Below the pieces are notes generated by a model. The model saw only the letters and a program-made list of their open reading frames with translations, did no database searches and was not told the origin of the DNA. 64,000 bases of DNA from Primulina eburnea (Eukaryota > Streptophyta > Magnoliopsida > Lamiales > Gesneriaceae). Positions 10,962 to 20,083 of this stretch are shown one piece after another (position 1 is the stretch's first letter; each line of letters opens with the position of its first letter). The DNA lies in NCBI RefSeq assembly GCF_022965805.1, contig NC_133103.1, positions 46,332,047-46,396,046 on the forward strand. Reading direction: 5' to 3'. The position numbers and the translations under genes are program-made.

Positions 10962-11477
10962 ATGTCATCAATTTATCTTGCGTCATCATGTGCTATAAAT
11001 ACAAGTAAATCAGTTAGATTTAAACATATATCATTTAAGCAACAAACACAAATGGCAAGAGCCGGAAGTTCAAGAGTTCCTGACGATGCTACGACTTTCA
11101 TGGAAGCAGCTGAGGCCAAAATGAGATCTGCTATAGAAGAGCAGATATATGATGAGGTGCTAGGCCTTTGGGAAAGACTGCAGGAACTTCAGGTGCTGTA
11201 CTATAGTGGAGAGGTGAATACTCCACGACTGATGGCCAAAATAAGCAAGTACCGGGAACGTTTGCACGTTTCCGAAACTTTTGATTTCTTTGATGACCCG
11301 CATATCTATCAGTTGATGGTGTACAAAGAAAGAGGAGCTTTGAGGAAGCTCATCCGCTCACACAGCTATGGCAAGAGTTCTACTCCAGCAATAAGAGGAT
11401 GGGTGTCCATATGGATGATCTATATGGAACAAAAATATCTTGATGTAATCAGAGAGAATTTCTTCAGATCCTGTTAA
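10962..11477 (+). CDS. Antisense small gene 1 of element G (likely start 11052, 141 aa)
   Basis: Plus-strand ORF, opposite to the retroelement's own genes. The likely start is the ATG at 11052 (MARAGSS), because it lies 58 bp after a TATAAATA box and aligns end to end with the neighbouring paralogue; the frame stays open upstream to 10962. The 141-residue product is mostly helical and charged: EEQIYDEVLGLWERLQELQ, then a TP turn, KISKYRERLH, FDFFDDPHIYQLM, a Trp-containing segment and a C-terminal LDVIRENF. It has no zinc finger, signal peptide or membrane segment. I do not recognise the family. The matching promoter layout in both copies argues that these are real transcription units. Alternatives are a captured host gene pair or a Sirevirus-specific accessory gene. 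Confidence 0.7.
   Translation: MSSIYLASSCAINTSKSVRFKHISFKQQTQMARAGSSRVPDDATTFMEAAEAKMRSAIEEQIYDEVLGLWERLQELQVLYYSGEVNTPRLMAKISKYRERLHVSETFDFFDDPHIYQLMVYKERGALRKLIRSHSYGKSSTPAIRGWVSIWMIYMEQKYLDVIRENFFRSC
10994..11001 (+). promoter_or_regulatory. TATA box of antisense gene 1
   Basis: TATAAATA 58 bp before the ATG at 11052, preceded by GCGTCATCATGTGC. The same word at nearly the same distance precedes antisense gene 2. Confidence 0.65.
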
Positions 11478-11665
11478 TGAATGAATCTTGTTTCTTATTT
11501 ATCAACTGCTGTCTTGTCAGTTAATTTCGTAACCCTTAATGTTCCCCCTGAATACAAGCATTAATAAGAAAGATAACACTAAAGACCAGATTAAATAAAT
11601 CCTGAAATATAGAAGATTGATCGACGTTGAAAAAGTAGCGTCCTTTCGTCTTCCTCATCCTGTTC
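11478..11665. other. Spacer between the antisense genes of G
   Basis: Holds the presumed 3' end of gene 1 and the upstream region of gene 2. It contains CAGTTAA words and, on the minus strand, a purine tract near 11542-11550. The stretch before the second TATA box (GATCGACG, AGCGTCC, CGTC, CATCCTGTTC) is recognisably related to the stretch before the first. Confidence 0.5.
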
Positions 11666-11673
11666 TATAAATA
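11666..11673 (+). promoter_or_regulatory. TATA box of antisense gene 2
   Basis: TATAAATA 59 bp before the ATG at 11725, preceded by CATCCTGTTC, with upstream sequence related to that of gene 1. Confidence 0.65.
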
Positions 11674-11724
11674 AGATTGAAGCGGTTAGTAACAAATATC
11701 TTTAAGAAACAAGGTTAGAATAAA

Positions 11725-12147
11725 ATGGCAGACGCTGGTACTTCTAAAACTTTGATGAAGGTAGAAGAGATAATGAAGACAGCTTTGGAGCGCATGAAGA
11801 TGCAAGTAGAAGACGAAGTTTTCCAGTATATCCTTCAATATCAAGAAAATCTCCAGGGGCTCCATGTCCTCTGGGAGAATGAAATGGCTACCACTCCTAA
11901 ACAACAGAGAAAGCTCGAGAAGTATCGAGCCCGACTGCATGAGTTCAACGTGGAAGACGTTTTCAGACCTGACAATCTTTACGAGTTAATGCTCCGTAAA
12001 GAGAAGAAACTCCTGGAGAGTGTAGCTGCATCACCCAGCTTTGTTTCCATTCAGGTTGAAGACTTGGGAGCATGGTTAAAGAACTGGAAGGAGTCTGTTG
12101 ATCAAGAACTGAAGGATGTAATCAAAAACAATTTTAACAGTTATTAA
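11725..12147 (+). CDS. Antisense small gene 2 of element G (140 aa), paralogue of gene 1
   Basis: Plus-strand ORF with ATG 59 bp after TATAAATA. The product (MADAGTSKTL start) matches antisense gene 1 along its full length: MAxAGxS start, a charged helix with V-E/Y-DEV, LQxLxVL, a TP turn, K-xxKYRxRLH, F-DxF and LYELM/IYQLM, KE, a W-xxW segment, and a DVI-NNF end. Lengths are 140 and 141 residues with no large gap, so the pair arose by duplication including the promoter. Similarity is moderate while the LTRs are nearly identical, so the duplication is much older than this insertion and both copies have stayed open. It is charged and probably alpha-helical, with no known domain recognised. Confidence 0.7.
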   Translation: MADAGTSKTLMKVEEIMKTALERMKMQVEDEVFQYILQYQENLQGLHVLWENEMATTPKQQRKLEKYRARLHEFNVEDVFRPDNLYELMLRKEKKLLESVAASPSFVSIQVEDLGAWLKNWKESVDQELKDVIKNNFNSY

Positions 12148-12294
12148 TGAAAAGCTAGTATTTTTAGTTTTGTTATAATATGCAACGATCAGTTTTATCA
12201 GTCTCAGAAATTGATAAGATGCTAAAACAGAACAAAACAAAACTAATAAGCGACAAAAAAAAATGAACAGCTGATGTACGTCCATTGAACTGAT
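12148..12294. other. Convergent spacer between antisense gene 2 and pol
   Basis: 147 bp between the stop of antisense gene 2 (+) and the stop of pol (-). It is AT-rich and contains an A7-9 run. No clear feature. Confidence 0.5.
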
Positions 12295-15200
12295 TTAAGA
12301 TAACTCAATTAAACCAAGTATATTTCTAAAATGAGAAAACTTAGTCTCGGGTAGTGGTTTGGTGAAGATATCAGCTGCTTGTTGTCCAGTTGAGACGTAT
12401 TCCAGTCTGATTTCCTTCTTGAGAGCATGATCTCTGATGAAGTGATGTCTGACATCTATGTGTTTGGTTCGAGAGTGAAGAACTGGATTGTAGGTTATAG
12501 CAATTGTGCTTGTGTTGTCACAAAATATAGGTGATTCTTTAGCATCAACTCCATAATCTCTCAGTTGTTGCTGAATCCAGAGCAGTTGGGCACAACAGCT
12601 TCCAGCAGCAAGATATTCTGCTTCAGTTGTGGAAGTTGCTATGGATGTTTGCTTTTTGCTGAACCAAGAAATCAGTCGGTCTCCTAGAAACTGACATGAT
12701 CCACTTGTACTTTTTCGATCAAGTTTACATCCTGCATAGTCTGCATCTGAATAACCAACTAAATTGAAAGATGAGTCTTTAGAATACCATAACCCAACAT
12801 TTTGTGTGCCTTTAAGATATTTCAAAATACGTTTGGCAGCAGCAAAATGTGATTGCTTAGGATTTGCCTGAAATCTAGCACACATACAGACAGCAAACAC
12901 AATATCAGGACGACTAGCAGTTAGATACAATAATGAACCTATTAAACCTCTGTAAAGCGTCGTCTCAACTGATATTCCCCCTTGATCAGTGTCTAGTTTA
13001 ACTGATGAGCTCATGGGAGTGCTTGCAGCTGAACACGATTCCATGCCAAATTTCTTTAGCAATTCCTTTGTATATTTTGTTTGACTGATGAAGGTGCCTG
13101 AATCCAATTGTTTCACTTGTAATCCAAGAAAGAATGTCAGTTCACCCATCATGCTCATTTCGAATTTTTCCTGCATCAACTTAGCGAATTTCTCACATAA
13201 TTTGGGGTTAGTTGACCCAAATATGATATCATCAACATAAATTTGAACAAGTAAGATATGATCATTCTTAGAAAATTTGAACAACGTCTTATCAACTTAT
13301 CCAACAGAAAAATCATGATCAGTTAGAAATTTTGAAAGAGTTTCGTACCAAGCTCTTGGAGCTTGTTTAAGACCATATAAGGCTTTGTTCAAATGATAGA
13401 CATGATCAGGAAGGTGATGATTAACAAAACCTGGAGGTTGTTCAACAAAGACTTCTTCCTGCAACTGTCCATTCAGAAATGCGCTTTTAACATCCATCTG
13501 GTACACTTTGAAATTTTTGAATGATGCATAGGCCAGGAATATTCTTATTGCTTCCAGTCTTGCAACTGGTGCATATGTCTCATCATAATCAATTCCTTCT
13601 TCCTGCCTGTATCCTTGTGCAACTAGCCTTGCTTTGTTGCGCACAACTGAACCATCCTCGTTCAGTTTGTTCCTGTATACCCCTTTTGTACCTATAACAG
13701 TTTTTGACATTGGTCTTGAAACTAAGTTCCAGACATTATTATGGATAAACTGATTTAGCTCTTCTTGCATAGCATTTATCCAGTTAGGATCAGCAAGAGC
13801 TTCATCAGTTTTCTTTGGTTCCAGTTGAGATACAAAAGCTGAATGAATGAATAAGTTAAGCATTTGATTTCTCGTTCTTACCGGATCAGATGGATTACCT
13901 ATCACCAATTCTGGAGGATGTGATTTCTTCCATCTGAGTTCAGCATTTGTTGATTCCAAATTGGTAACTGCTTCAGTAGGTAACTGATTGGTTTCAGTTT
14001 CAGTTGGAGCTGTTTCAGTTGGCAACTGAATCTCATTTGTTTGTTCTACTAACTGATTAGCTTCCAATTCAACAGCCTGATCTAATATCTCAGGTTCAGG
14101 TGTTTGGAGATTGCTTTGATTCATATGAATATTTTCTTCATCATCATCTTCCAAACTGATATCTGTAAATCTGTCAGCTAGCTCAACTGTATCAGTTGGC
14201 TTATCAGTTAGTACAGTTTCATCAAAAACAACATGAATGGATTCTTCAACATTTAAAGTGTTTTTGTTGAAGACTCTGTAAGCTTTACTTACTGATGAAT
14301 AACCGAGAAATATTCCTTCTGCAGATTTAGCATCAAAAGCTTTTAAATGAGTTTTACCATTGTCGAGTATAAAACATCTGCAGCCAAATATTTTAAAATA
14401 AGAAACCACACTTTTTCTTCCATGCCAGATCTCATACGGTGTTTTCAAATGATTCTTATTAATCATTGATCTGTTTTGAGTGTAACACGCAGTGTTCACT
14501 GCTTCTGCCCAAAACCTTTGAGAGATACTAGAATCAGCAAGCATTGTTCTAGCAGCTTCCTCAAGTGTTCGATTTCTCCTTTCAGCTACACCATTTTGCT
14601 GAGGAGTTCTTGCTGCTGAGAGTTCATGTTTGATTCCAGTATTCTCTAAATAATTTGAAAGAATTTGATTGATGAATTCAGTTCCTCGATCGGATCTGAT
14701 TCTGTCAATTCCAACTGATTTTTCATTTGATAATCTTTTGAAAAGCTTGATCAGTTGAGCAGCAGTTTGGTCTTTGGTCTTGAGAAAAATGACCCATGTG
14801 AATCTAGAAAAATCATCTACAACCACCAAGGTGTATTTCATTCCCCCTAAGCTCATCACCGGTATTGGACCAAAGAGATCCATATGTAACAGCTCTAAGC
14901 AACGGGAAGAAGATTTACGACCCTTGTACTTAAAAGAAGATTTGATTTGTTTGCCAAACTGACATGCTGAGCAAATTTTGTCTTTTGTAAAATCCATTTT
15001 GGGCAGCCCAGTAACAAGATCATGTTTACTCAAATATGCAATGGATTTGAAATTCAAGTGGTTTAACCTCTTATGCCATAACCAGTTTTTCGAAGATTTT
15101 GAAGCAATAAGACACACTGGTGCATAGGGTTGATCATTCCAGCTGACTTTGTATGTGTTTCCACATCTTTTGCCAGTTAGAATGATCTCATCAGTTGAGT

Positions 15201-15498
15201 TTTTGACTGAGCAAATGAGTTTGTCAAATTGAACTGAAAATCCATTATCGCATAAGTGACTGATGCTTATCAGATTATACTTGAGATTTTCAACTAATAA
15301 AACATTATTAATGACAAAATTACCATGGATAAGCTTACCCTTACCCACAGTTGTACCTTTCGAGTTGTCTCCAAAACTAATCTTTGGTCCAGTGTATTTG
15401 ACTAGTTGAGATAATAACCTTGAATCTCCTGTCATGTGGCGTGAACATCCACTGTCTAGATACCATATAGATCCAGTGCTTGTACCTGTTACCTGCAG
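12295..15498 (-). pseudogene. Element G pol: protease, integrase, RT, RNase H (one internal nonsense codon)
   Basis: The frame runs from 15498 to 12295 with one internal stop, TAA at 13299-13297, in the RT just before the catalytic YVDDIIFG block. Order: protease with [11 protein letters not shown] (Asp codon 15456-15454), integrase zinc finger ([10 protein letters not shown], then CSACQFGK), integrase core with [17 protein letters not shown] and [10 protein letters not shown] carrying the D, D and E residues, RT with [24 protein letters not shown] and YVDDIIFG, and RNase H with YSDADYAGC, TEAEYLAA and a HIDVRHHF end. The order INT before RT is diagnostic of Ty1/copia. Upstream the frame is separated from gag by two stops in the same frame. 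All motifs are intact apart from the stop, so the copy was disabled recently or depends on recoding at that site. Confidence 0.9.
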
Positions 15499-15534
15499 TC
15501 AAATACAAAATAAGATTGTGGTACCCTTTGTTTA
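15499..15534 (-). other. Gag-Pol junction with two in-frame stops
   Basis: Minus strand: TAA at 15534-15532, ten sense codons, TGA at 15501-15499, then the open protease frame. No frameshift is needed. A TTGACTGCAG|GT acceptor-like site sits at the second stop, but the only nearby donor-like GGTACC would give an intron of about 40 nt, too short for a plant. Confidence 0.7.
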
Positions 15535-17502
15535 TTTGGGTCCAAAGTTGATTAGTCCTTTAGGAATCCAAACTTGGATCAGTCTGACTGACCGTCCAGT
15601 TGTTGTATTCCATATGGTCCTTCTCGTTTTGTGTGTGCTTTGTGTGTGATGCATAGGTGAAACAATATGTGATTTTGCCTTTCCCGACTGATTGTTCGGC
15701 CGATATCGTTTCTGAACAGGCTTACAGTTATAGTAGTTGGAGTATTCATTTGAAAATCGTTTTGAAATTCTTTTCGATGTTTGACCACGAGAGTCAGTTG
15801 AAACGTTTGGACTATATCCAATACCATATCTATTTGCCTTGTTCTTGTTCTCAATGGGCGGTTCAATCAGTTTACTTGGTTCAAGCTGTTCTTGTTCCAC
15901 GACTGATTTGACAAAGCGAATGAATTTTCCTTTGCCCATATTCAGTTGTGGCTGAGTATCATTGGAAGACATCTCACTTTGACTACTGAATCCTAGTCCA
16001 GTCTTGTCAGCAACTGATTTTTGCGAATTTTGAATATCAGTTAGAGCTGCTGAAGATTTATTCCAAGCCTGAATGAGCTCGTTGTGCTTTGCATTTTCAA
16101 ACATCAATTTTTGAATCAACAATTGATTCCTGCTCTTTTCAGCATTGAGCTCAGCAATTTCCCTTTTTAGACTCAACATATCAACTGACTGATCAGTTTT
16201 AGTATTGTTGTCCAAGGGATCATCTTGCTTTGCTCTGGCTTTATCAAATGATAGAGCAAGCTTTTGATACTCGCTGACCATGTCATGAAGAGTCGAAATA
16301 AGCTCTTCTCTAGTGAAATCAGTTGAGCTAAAGTCGAATACCTGCTGATTGTCTGATTGATCTTCTGTCTCATCAGCCATCAGACACTTGACTTCTTCCT
16401 CTTCTTCACTAGAACTGTATGAAGTTTCTGCTTCTGACTCATCACTGTCAGTCTCTGCCCATTTGGCTTTGCTTTCTTCAGCTACTAGCACTTCATGCTT
16501 CTTTTTATAGGTTTTCCTTTCATCCTTAGGTCTCCTTTTGTGCTCATATGATTTCTTTTTCCGTTCAGTTGAGACTTGACTGTCCTTCTTTGGTTTTGGG
16601 CAGTCAGCAATGAAATGTCCTGGCTTTCCACAGTTATAGCAAGCGTTTGAATCTTCTCTGGAGTTATTTCTTTGGTAGCTCTTCTGAAAATTTCCCTGAT
16701 TCTTCCTCATGAATCTACCAAACTTTCTGATAAACAATGACATAGCATCATTGCTCAATTGATCTGCAGCTTTTTCAACTGAGCCAGTTGGTTCTGTTCT
16801 TATAGCAGTTAGAGCAGTAGTTGATGAAGGTGTTGATGGTTCTGCTTCTCCTCGAGTTTGTAACTCAAACTCATAAGCTTTCAGATCAGCAAACAAATCA
16901 TGAATTTCAACTTTGTTCAAGTCTTTTGATTCCCTCATGGCCATTGTCTTGACATCCCATTCCCTGGGAAGTCCTCTGATAATCTTGAGAGCCACTTCTT
17001 TATTTGTATACACTTTTCCAAGTGCATTCAGTTCATTTATGATTCCACTGGTTCTTTCATCATATTCAAGCATTGATTCTCCAGCTTTCATTTTGATGTT
17101 GTCAAACTTCTGTACAGCAACAGAAAGTTTGTTTTCCTTTGTTTGCTCATTTCCCTCGCATAACTGAATCAGCTTTTCCCATATCTCTTTTCCTGTCTTG
17201 CACATCTTGATCTTACTGAACGTTATCTTGTCCAGTGTTTTATATAGTATGTCCTTGGCTACATTGTCAAGGTTTGCTTTTCTTTTATCTTCAGCAGTCC
17301 ACTCATCTCTGGGTTTTTCGATTCTATGAGGTGCCCCTTCGGTGATGGCAACTGCTGTGTTTGCTTTCAGAATTTTCATTGGCCCGTCAGTTATGACGTA
17401 CCACATATCATCATCTTGTGCAGCTAAATGAGCCTGCATTCTGATTTTCCAGTCGTCAAAGTCTTCCCTGGAAAACATAGGAATTTTGTTGAAAGAAGAC
17501 AT
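15532..17502 (-). CDS. Element G Gag (656 aa)
   Basis: Begins 45 bp inside the PBS (MSSFNKIPMF) with the copia Gag domain FDDWKIRMQAHL, W-YVITDGP, over about residues 8-210. A CCHC zinc knuckle, CYNCGKPGHFIADC, lies near residue 285-300 and binds the RNA genome. It is followed by a lysine-rich segment, an acidic segment with a run of Ser and Glu, and a leucine/lysine coiled coil (about 395-500). Long Gags with such a tail are typical of Sireviruses. The frame ends at TAA 15534-15532; ten codons later a TGA (15501-15499) follows before the protease, all in the same frame. Gag forms the cytoplasmic virus-like particle. Confidence 0.9.
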   Translation of the reverse strand: MSSFNKIPMFSREDFDDWKIRMQAHLAAQDDDMWYVITDGPMKILKANTAVAITEGAPHRIEKPRDEWTAEDKRKANLDNVAKDILYKTLDKITFSKIKMCKTGKEIWEKLIQLCEGNEQTKENKLSVAVQKFDNIKMKAGESMLEYDERTSGIINELNALGKVYTNKEVALKIIRGLPREWDVKTMAMRESKDLNKVEIHDLFADLKAYEFELQTRGEAEPSTPSSTTALTAIRTEPTGSVEKAADQLSNDAMSLFIRKFGRFMRKNQGNFQKSYQRNNSREDSNACYNCGKPGHFIADCPKPKKDSQVSTERKKKSYEHKRRPKDERKTYKKKHEVLVAEESKAKWAETDSDESEAETSYSSSEEEEEVKCLMADETEDQSDNQQVFDFSSTDFTREELISTLHDMVSEYQKLALSFDKARAKQDDPLDNNTKTDQSVDMLSLKREIAELNAEKSRNQLLIQKLMFENAKHNELIQAWNKSSAALTDIQNSQKSVADKTGLGFSSQSEMSSNDTQPQLNMGKGKFIRFVKSVVEQEQLEPSKLIEPPIENKNKANRYGIGYSPNVSTDSRGQTSKRISKRFSNEYSNYYNCKPVQKRYRPNNQSGKAKSHIVSPMHHTQSTHKTRRTIWNTTTGRSVRLIQVWIPKGLINFGPK

Positions 17503-17546
17503 ACTGAATCAGTTGAGAGAATATGTTCTATGACAAGATAAACTTC

Positions 17547-17558
17547 GCTCTGATACCA
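17547..17558 (-). other. Primer binding site of element G (tRNA-iMet)
   Basis: On the minus strand TGGTATCAGAGC follows the LTR end TATCA after 2 bp. Confidence 0.92.
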
Positions 17559-17560
17559 CT

Positions 17561-18493
17561 TGATAGGATCGGTTAACTCAAGGTGAAAGTGTTTAGAAGG
17601 GGGGGTTGAATAAACACTTGCTAGATTAAAACTTCTTCGAAAGGTTGGGTTCAGTTTTGTTACAAACTGACTCAAGTATCTCGTCGGTCGATATCAATCA
17701 GTTAAACTGAATAAAACAGTTGCGGAAAACTAACTGACTGAAAGATAGAATGAATAACTGAAAGTAAATAACACAGGAAATGTTTCTGGATGTTCGGAGA
17801 CTTGAATAACTCCTACGTCACCCCTTCTATCACAAAGATAGGATATACACTAAAAGACTTTGATCAAATACAGTAACGTGTACTGACCCACTTCAGTTTG
17901 GACTTATCTATTGCCAAAACTGAAACTCTTAGTTAACAACTCTTTTACAGATCACAACTGATCTTAGCACAACTTGTACAATTTATCAAAGATTACAAAG
18001 TGCTTTTTCTAGCTCAAAACGTAGCCTGAATGCTACTGATAAAACTGATAAGCTTGAGCTTTGATTTGAAGTTGAGAGAATATTTTCGCAGAGTAACAGC
18101 AAGTAAAATGAGTAGTTCAGAAAATCGGTAGTTCTTCAGCTGCTCTCTTCGACTATTTATAGGCTTCTGTTTCAACGGTAACATTTATTTGAATAACAGC
18201 CGTTGTTTGCCACGTCGATATTCTCTGACAGATCGTACACTGCAACTTTCTGATATGCGGCGTTCCACTACTACTGTTGCAGTTAGACTGTACTATATGT
18301 CGGTTGTTGCAATCAATTGATGACGTGTTCAGTTAGGAACACACTTTATTGATCGATGGTTGAGGCGCTTAAATAGTAGCTGAATGATCAGTTACGTAAC
18401 CAGTTAGTAACTTCGATGCGTAAATCAGTTGCTTGATTCAGTTACTTGGTTCAGTTGGTTAATTTGTCAAACTCCGGAATAAGATTTCCAACA
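17561..18493 (-). repeat. 5' LTR of element G
   Basis: 933 bp, same length as the 3' LTR, with about six substitutions. It drives the genomic RNA. In element orientation a TATAAATA box lies at 18161-18154, the same word used before the two antisense genes. By eye the LTR holds about 16 CNGTTR MYB-core words on both strands. Confidence 0.95.
18154..18161 (-). promoter_or_regulatory. TATA box in 5' LTR of G
   Basis: TATAAATA on the minus strand, about 600 nt before the PBS in transcription direction. The matching site in the 3' LTR is at 7869-7876. Confidence 0.6.
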
Positions 18494-18498
18494 GATGG
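18494..18498. repeat. Target site duplication of element G, right copy (GATGG)
   Basis: Exact match to 7270-7274; marks the resumption of element B's leader. Confidence 0.9.
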
Positions 18499-18658
18499 CT
18501 TATACTTTCGCATAGATTCTCAAAACTCAATTTTGTCAACTGCTTTCAATCTGGGTGAAATCTTTCCAGTTTTGGAAAATCTCATTCTATTCGATCCAAA
18601 TACCTTGCTTATCTGGTAATGAAACTTTTATCTCTTTTTCATTCGATATGTATTTGAA

Positions 18659-19129
18659 ATGGCCACACCTCGTACTCATGCTCAAGCAACCCTTCGCATG
18701 CGTCAACTCACCATTGAAAACCAAGGATGAGAAATTGAAACCCTAAAGGTTCAACTCGCTAGAGGAAAATAAGAGAAACAAGAAATCTTGGAGATTAGGA
18801 ACCTACTTCAAATTGATGTACAATGTCTCACCCATCATCTTAATCGAGCAGAGAGCCAGCTCACCCTAACTCTACGTAACCTATCTCACGTGGTACGACT
18901 AGTTTCCCCTAACCGAAATTTGATAGTAAAGATTGAAACTGAGAAGGATCTTGCTAACCGCTCTCGTCATCAACAAGAAGACCTTTCTAGCAAGCAAGAA
19001 CATTATATCACCAAGCTTCATGGCGCTATGGATAGACTGCAAGAACAAAATAACTATATGCACCTTGTCGTGAAAAACGTGAAAGAAATAGAAAAAACAC
19101 CTATGGATGTAGTGGAAAAAGGACAGTGA
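18659..19129 (+). pseudogene. Coiled-coil ORF remnant in element B, gag position
   Basis: Begins MATPRTHAQATLRMRQL and reads through to a TGA at 19127-19129 with two internal stops, TGA 18728-18730 and TAA 18770-18772. The product is almost wholly charged heptad-like helix (EIETLKVQLARG, EILEIRNLLQ, LTHHLNRAESQL, KIETEKDLANRSRHQQ, KLHGAMDRLQEQN). It lacks the gypsy capsid signature and any CCHC knuckle, so it is not an ordinary gag. It may be an element-specific accessory protein or the N-terminal part of a gag whose capsid has been lost. I do not recognise it. Confidence 0.55.
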
Positions 19130-20083
19130 TGACGGAGAGATGATAAGGTAGGCTAGACTTGTATTATGGTTATATGATACGAAATGAAAGAAGTGTAACA
19201 TTTCTTTTGGAATGTACAAAGATAAGTTGAATTATATTTTTGGGAATACACCTATCTGATATAAGATGACTTAAATTTTGGGTAATTTACCTATCAAAGA
19301 TAAGCTTCCGACTTGAGATGAAATGTTTGACTCGTGGATAATAAATTATTTATGAAAATATGAGATAAGAATTATATAAGCTTTGATATTCAGATGTAGA
19401 GGTTGATTTTTGTTCCAAAAATTAACGATATGTACATTAAACTTGGGATACTAAGTGCTAAATTTAAATATTTAGGATTTTGTAATATTTTATGAAGGTA
19501 AGAAATTTATATTATTTTTAGGACATTTTCTTATGAAAATAAAGTAAGATATTGATGGGCATTGATGAAGTGTAGCATACATAATAAGTTCCGACTCTTC
19601 TTATAGTACAAAAAAGGGAAGATTTGAGGAGAAATACATCCAATGAAACTTGTTTGTATTAAAGCATGCTAGGCTCATAGTCTTGATTAAAGACAAATTT
19701 AGTAAAAGAAGAATTGTTCGATAAATTAGTTTCTTCCAAACAAGGTTGAAAGAAATTTTAACTTGGTTATAATTATTGGAACTTGAGTCAATAAGCTGAT
19801 AAAGTGTTATGTTCTAAGATTCTATATTGGTTTTAGTTTTGAGATAGTGATTATGATAATTTTAAGATAGAATAAAATAAATATGGATACTCATATATTC
19901 AGTGTACCATGGGAATTGTTTGGTTGGACAAGAATCATGTATTGGAAGATTGTCGGGATAAGAATGCCAAACCCCAATCCAAGAATAAATCATTTTCATG
20001 GTAAGGATAAGGAACAAAAATCCTTCCTTTCTGCTTCTCAGACCTAGAAATCCATGGAGCATGGCGAAGAAGTCTAACTAGCA
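19130..20083 (+). other. Non-coding spacer of element B, gag/protease region lost
   Basis: About 950 bp of AT-rich sequence with no open frame, where gag and protease would normally lie. Pol homology resumes around 20084 in the linker before RT. The short ORF on the minus strand (19862-20062) has no support. Confidence 0.55.

Larger units (their letters stand above)
7275..18493 (-). mobile_element. Element G: Ty1/copia Sirevirus-type retrotransposon with extra genes
   Basis: A structurally complete 11,219-bp element on the minus strand, with a perfect 5-bp TSD (GATGG), two 933-bp LTRs, PBS and PPT. In its own direction: 5' LTR (18493-17561), PBS (17558-17547), gag (17502-15532), protease-integrase-RT-RNase H (15498-12295), two small antisense genes (10962-12147, plus strand), a 772-residue extra ORF (10668-8350), PPT, 3' LTR. 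The large Gag with a coiled-coil tail, pol order PR-INT-RT-RH and an extra ORF downstream of pol fit the Sirevirus (SIRE/Maximus) lineage. The LTRs differ at about 6 of 933 positions, so the insertion is recent. It sits in the leader of element B. Confidence 0.93.

Noticed and set aside
15498..15534. A small intron between gag and pol of element G
   Set aside because: Acceptor-like CAG|GT is present, but the nearest donor gives about 40 nt, below plant minimum; a distant donor remains possible and is noted as a finding.
16913..17167. Plus-strand ORFs opposite gag and pol of G (also 14774-14962, 15434-15911, 9532-9810)
   Set aside because: Shadows of gag, pol and the 772-residue ORF; no promoter or paralogue support, unlike the two antisense genes at 11052 and 11725.
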